Below, piece after piece: positions 5,918-7,235 of a stretch of 7,235 nt of DNA. The stretch is from assembly GCA_030740135.1 (NCBI GenBank), contig JASLXW010000195.1, positions 1-7,235 on the forward strand, given 5' to 3'. The number at the start of each line of letters is the position of its first letter. Position 1 is the first letter of the stretch. The notes beneath the pieces were generated by a model that saw nothing but the letters and a program-made list of their open reading frames with translations, searched no databases and was not told the origin of the DNA. The position numbers and the translations under genes are program-made. The DNA comes from Nitrospinota bacterium. Its GTDB lineage: Bacteria; UBA8248; JACPRG01.

Positions 5918-6094
5918 ATTTCCTCCGGCGGCGCCCCGGCGTCCATACGCTTCCGGTTGGCACGGACGGGCGACATGAGAACCGTGGGGCGTCGTGGATC
6001 AGGTTGAAAGCGCAATGTGCACCAGTAGCTCGCGCCGGATTCGGCAAGTAACCGCTTCGGCAGTTTTCCTGGGTTCGGCCTTGCGGGGGCCCGG
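5918..6094 (+). other. 177-base gap before surE, no gene recognised
   Basis: No convincing coding frame, tRNA or riboswitch was recognised. A weak promoter-like pair, TTGAAA (6004-6009) and TAGCTC (6026-6031) with a 16-base spacer, could serve surE-pcm, but the -10 match is poor. A short imperfect direct repeat, TTCGGCAAGT and TTCGGCAGT, lies around 6040-6065. Confidence 0.3.
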
Positions 6095-6838
6095 GTGAAG
6101 ATCCTTCTCAGCAACGACGACGGCGTCCATTCCGCCGGCCTGAAAGCCCTGCACGACGCATTGAGCGATGAACACGAGGTCGTGGTCGTCGCCCCCGATC
6201 GGGAACGAAGCGCCGCCGGCCATTCCCTCACCTTGCATCACCCGCTGCGGGTCGTCGAGGTCTCCCAGCGGTGGTTCTCCGTGGACGGGACGCCGACCGA
6301 TTGCGTCCACCTCGCGCTGAACGGACTGCTCTCCGGACCGAAACCGGAGCTCGTGGTGGCCGGCATCAACATGGGGGCCAACCTGGGGAGCGACATCACC
6401 TATTCCGGGACGGTGGCGGCGGCCTTTGAAGGGACGCTCTCGGGCGTTCCCTCGATCGCCGTCTCTCTGGTTTCGCGGGGTCCATTCGAGTTCGCCCCGG
6501 CGGCCACGTTCTCAGCGCGCCTCGTCGGCGAGGTCGCCCGCCGCGGCCTGCCCGAGGACACGTTGCTCAACGTCAACGTTCCCGACCTGCCCGGGGACCG
6601 GATTCGCGGCGTCCGCGTCACCCGCCAAGGCAAGAGCTTCTACGGAGAAGCAATTGTCGAGAAGGTGGACCCCAGGGGCCGGAAGTATTTCTGGATCGGC
6701 GGCGGCGACGCCGAATGGGCCCGGGAGGGCGACACCGATCTCGACGCCGCTCACGAAGGGTTCATCTCCGTCACGCCCTTGCATCTCGATCTGACCAACG
6801 AAGCGGCCCATCAGGCGATGAGCGAATGGTCTTTCTAG
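6095..6838 (+). CDS. surE: 5'/3'-nucleotidase SurE
   Basis: Metal-dependent phosphatase of 247 aa, normal length, that removes phosphate from nucleoside monophosphates and some short polyphosphates. It acts in the cytoplasm and is linked to stress and stationary-phase survival. The start [10 protein letters not shown] carries the metal ligands Asp8 and Asp9; Ser39 in ERSAAGHS and Asn92 in GINMGAN complete the site. GTPTDCV (65-71) and [14 protein letters not shown] (100-113) are family signatures. The C-terminal half keeps [23 protein letters not shown] and [11 protein letters not shown]. Translation starts at GTG with a weak GGGGG (6085-6089) upstream; no closer ATG fits the conserved N-terminus. 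pcm follows 46 bases later, the classic partner seen in many bacteria, so the two are likely an operon. Confidence 0.97.
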   Translation: MKILLSNDDGVHSAGLKALHDALSDEHEVVVVAPDRERSAAGHSLTLHHPLRVVEVSQRWFSVDGTPTDCVHLALNGLLSGPKPELVVAGINMGANLGSDITYSGTVAAAFEGTLSGVPSIAVSLVSRGPFEFAPAATFSARLVGEVARRGLPEDTLLNVNVPDLPGDRIRGVRVTRQGKSFYGEAIVEKVDPRGRKYFWIGGGDAEWAREGDTDLDAAHEGFISVTPLHLDLTNEAAHQAMSEWSF

Positions 6839-6860
6839 GCCCGTTCGCCCCGTGCGGGAA

Positions 6861-6877
6861 CCTCCGGAGGGCGGAGG
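6861..6877 (+). promoter_or_regulatory. Hairpin able to mask the pcm ribosome binding site
   Basis: CCTCC (6861-6865) can pair either with the adjacent GGAGG (6866-6870, forming the 10-bp palindrome CCTCCGGAGG) or with the functional GGAGG (6873-6877), which lies 7 bases before the TTG start. In surE-pcm mRNA this could tie pcm translation to ribosome passage through the surE end. Inferred from complementarity only. Confidence 0.3.
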
Positions 6878-6884
6878 CCGAATC

Positions 6885-7235
6885 TTGAAACTTCCTTTTT
6901 TGTCCGACAACCGCCGCGGAGACGGGCGGGAGGACCCCAAAACCTATGCCAAAGAGCGCGAGCGGATGGTTCGGGACCAGTTGGCTGAGCGCGGGATTAC
7001 GGACATCCGCGTTCTGGACGCGATGCGCCGCGTTCCGCGCCACCTGATGGTGGAGGAGGCCCTGCGGTTTCGCGCGCATGGAGATCACCCGCTCCCCATC
7101 GGCGAAGGGCAGACGATCTCCCAACCGTTCATCGTAGCGCTGACGTGCCAGGCCCTCTCGCTCCGGGGCACCGAGCGGGTCTTGGAAATCGGCACGGGTT
7201 CGGGCTACCAGACGGCGATCCTGGCGGAGCTGGCC
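6885..7235 (+). CDS. pcm: Protein-L-isoaspartate O-methyltransferase, truncated by the window edge
   Basis: First 117 codons of a SAM-dependent methyltransferase that repairs L-isoaspartyl damage in aged proteins. The full family length is about 210-220 aa, so about half is present. Signatures seen: [13 protein letters not shown] (26-38), [14 protein letters not shown] (43-56), [14 protein letters not shown] (68-81, substrate region) and the AdoMet-binding motif [13 protein letters not shown] (99-111). The start is TTG at 6885 with GGAGG at 6873-6877. An in-frame GTG at 6852 and an ATG at 6966 (residue 28) are alternatives; the TTG has the best spacing. The N-terminal 25 residues ([16 protein letters not shown] and on) are longer than in many homologues and may be a poorly conserved extension. 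It follows surE, as in the surE-pcm pair of E. coli. Confidence 0.96.
   Translation, partial: MKLPFLSDNRRGDGREDPKTYAKERERMVRDQLAERGITDIRVLDAMRRVPRHLMVEEALRFRAHGDHPLPIGEGQTISQPFIVALTCQALSLRGTERVLEIGTGSGYQTAILAELA

Noticed and set aside
5957..5972. TTGGCACG, a perfect -24 half of a sigma54 promoter, upstream of surE
   Set aside because: The required GC of the -12 element is one base too close and the surrounding TT is GG, so spacing and match fail.
5395..6051. 218-codon + strand frame overlapping the exported-protein gene
   Set aside because: Similar length to the chosen frame, but its translation is Arg/Gly-rich with no signal peptide. The chosen frame has RR motif, hydrophobic core and AxA site in correct order and GC-rich third positions.

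Overview
The window is GC-rich (by eye about two thirds G+C) chromosomal DNA from a Gram-negative-type bacterium. The evidence is a lipobox protein, a twin-arginine-type signal peptide, a periplasmic binding protein and a surE-pcm pair. Every supported gene lies on the + strand. The lineage cannot be fixed from this sequence. The gene mix fits metagenome-derived or poorly cultivated GC-rich groups (deltaproteobacteria, Nitrospirota, NC10 and similar), but that is only a guess. No rRNA, tRNA, CRISPR array, transposase or phage gene was seen.

Layout. (1) 154-1182: an orphan substrate-binding protein of the NitT/TauT/THI5-like type, with no permease or ATPase gene beside it in the window. (2) 1398-4697: a three-gene acyl-CoA cluster in one direction: thiolase, 3-hydroxyacyl-CoA dehydrogenase and acyl-CoA dehydrogenase. 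A plausible sigma70-type promoter (1249-1277) precedes it, and a perfect 10-bp GC-only inverted repeat lies right after the last stop codon. With an enoyl-CoA hydratase encoded elsewhere, these enzymes would complete a beta-oxidation spiral or, in reverse, a butyryl-CoA-type pathway. (3) 4809-5917: two overlapping genes of unknown function, a lipoprotein and an exported protein with a twin-arginine-like signal. They look like a co-translated envelope pair. (4) 6095 to the right edge: surE (nucleotide phosphatase) followed by pcm (L-isoaspartyl methyltransferase), a widely conserved repair/stationary-phase pair. pcm is cut by the window end.

Most notable points: an AT-rich island (about 22 G/C in 80 bases) at the start of the acyl-CoA dehydrogenase gene, holding consensus -35 and -10 hexamers placed so that their transcript would miss the start codon; the unknown overlapping envelope pair; departures from family consensus near the active sites of all three acyl-CoA enzymes; a C8 run inside the exported-protein gene; and a hairpin that could mask the pcm ribosome binding site. 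Nothing in the window amounts to a clear new defence or mobile system. The envelope pair is the best candidate for undescribed biology.
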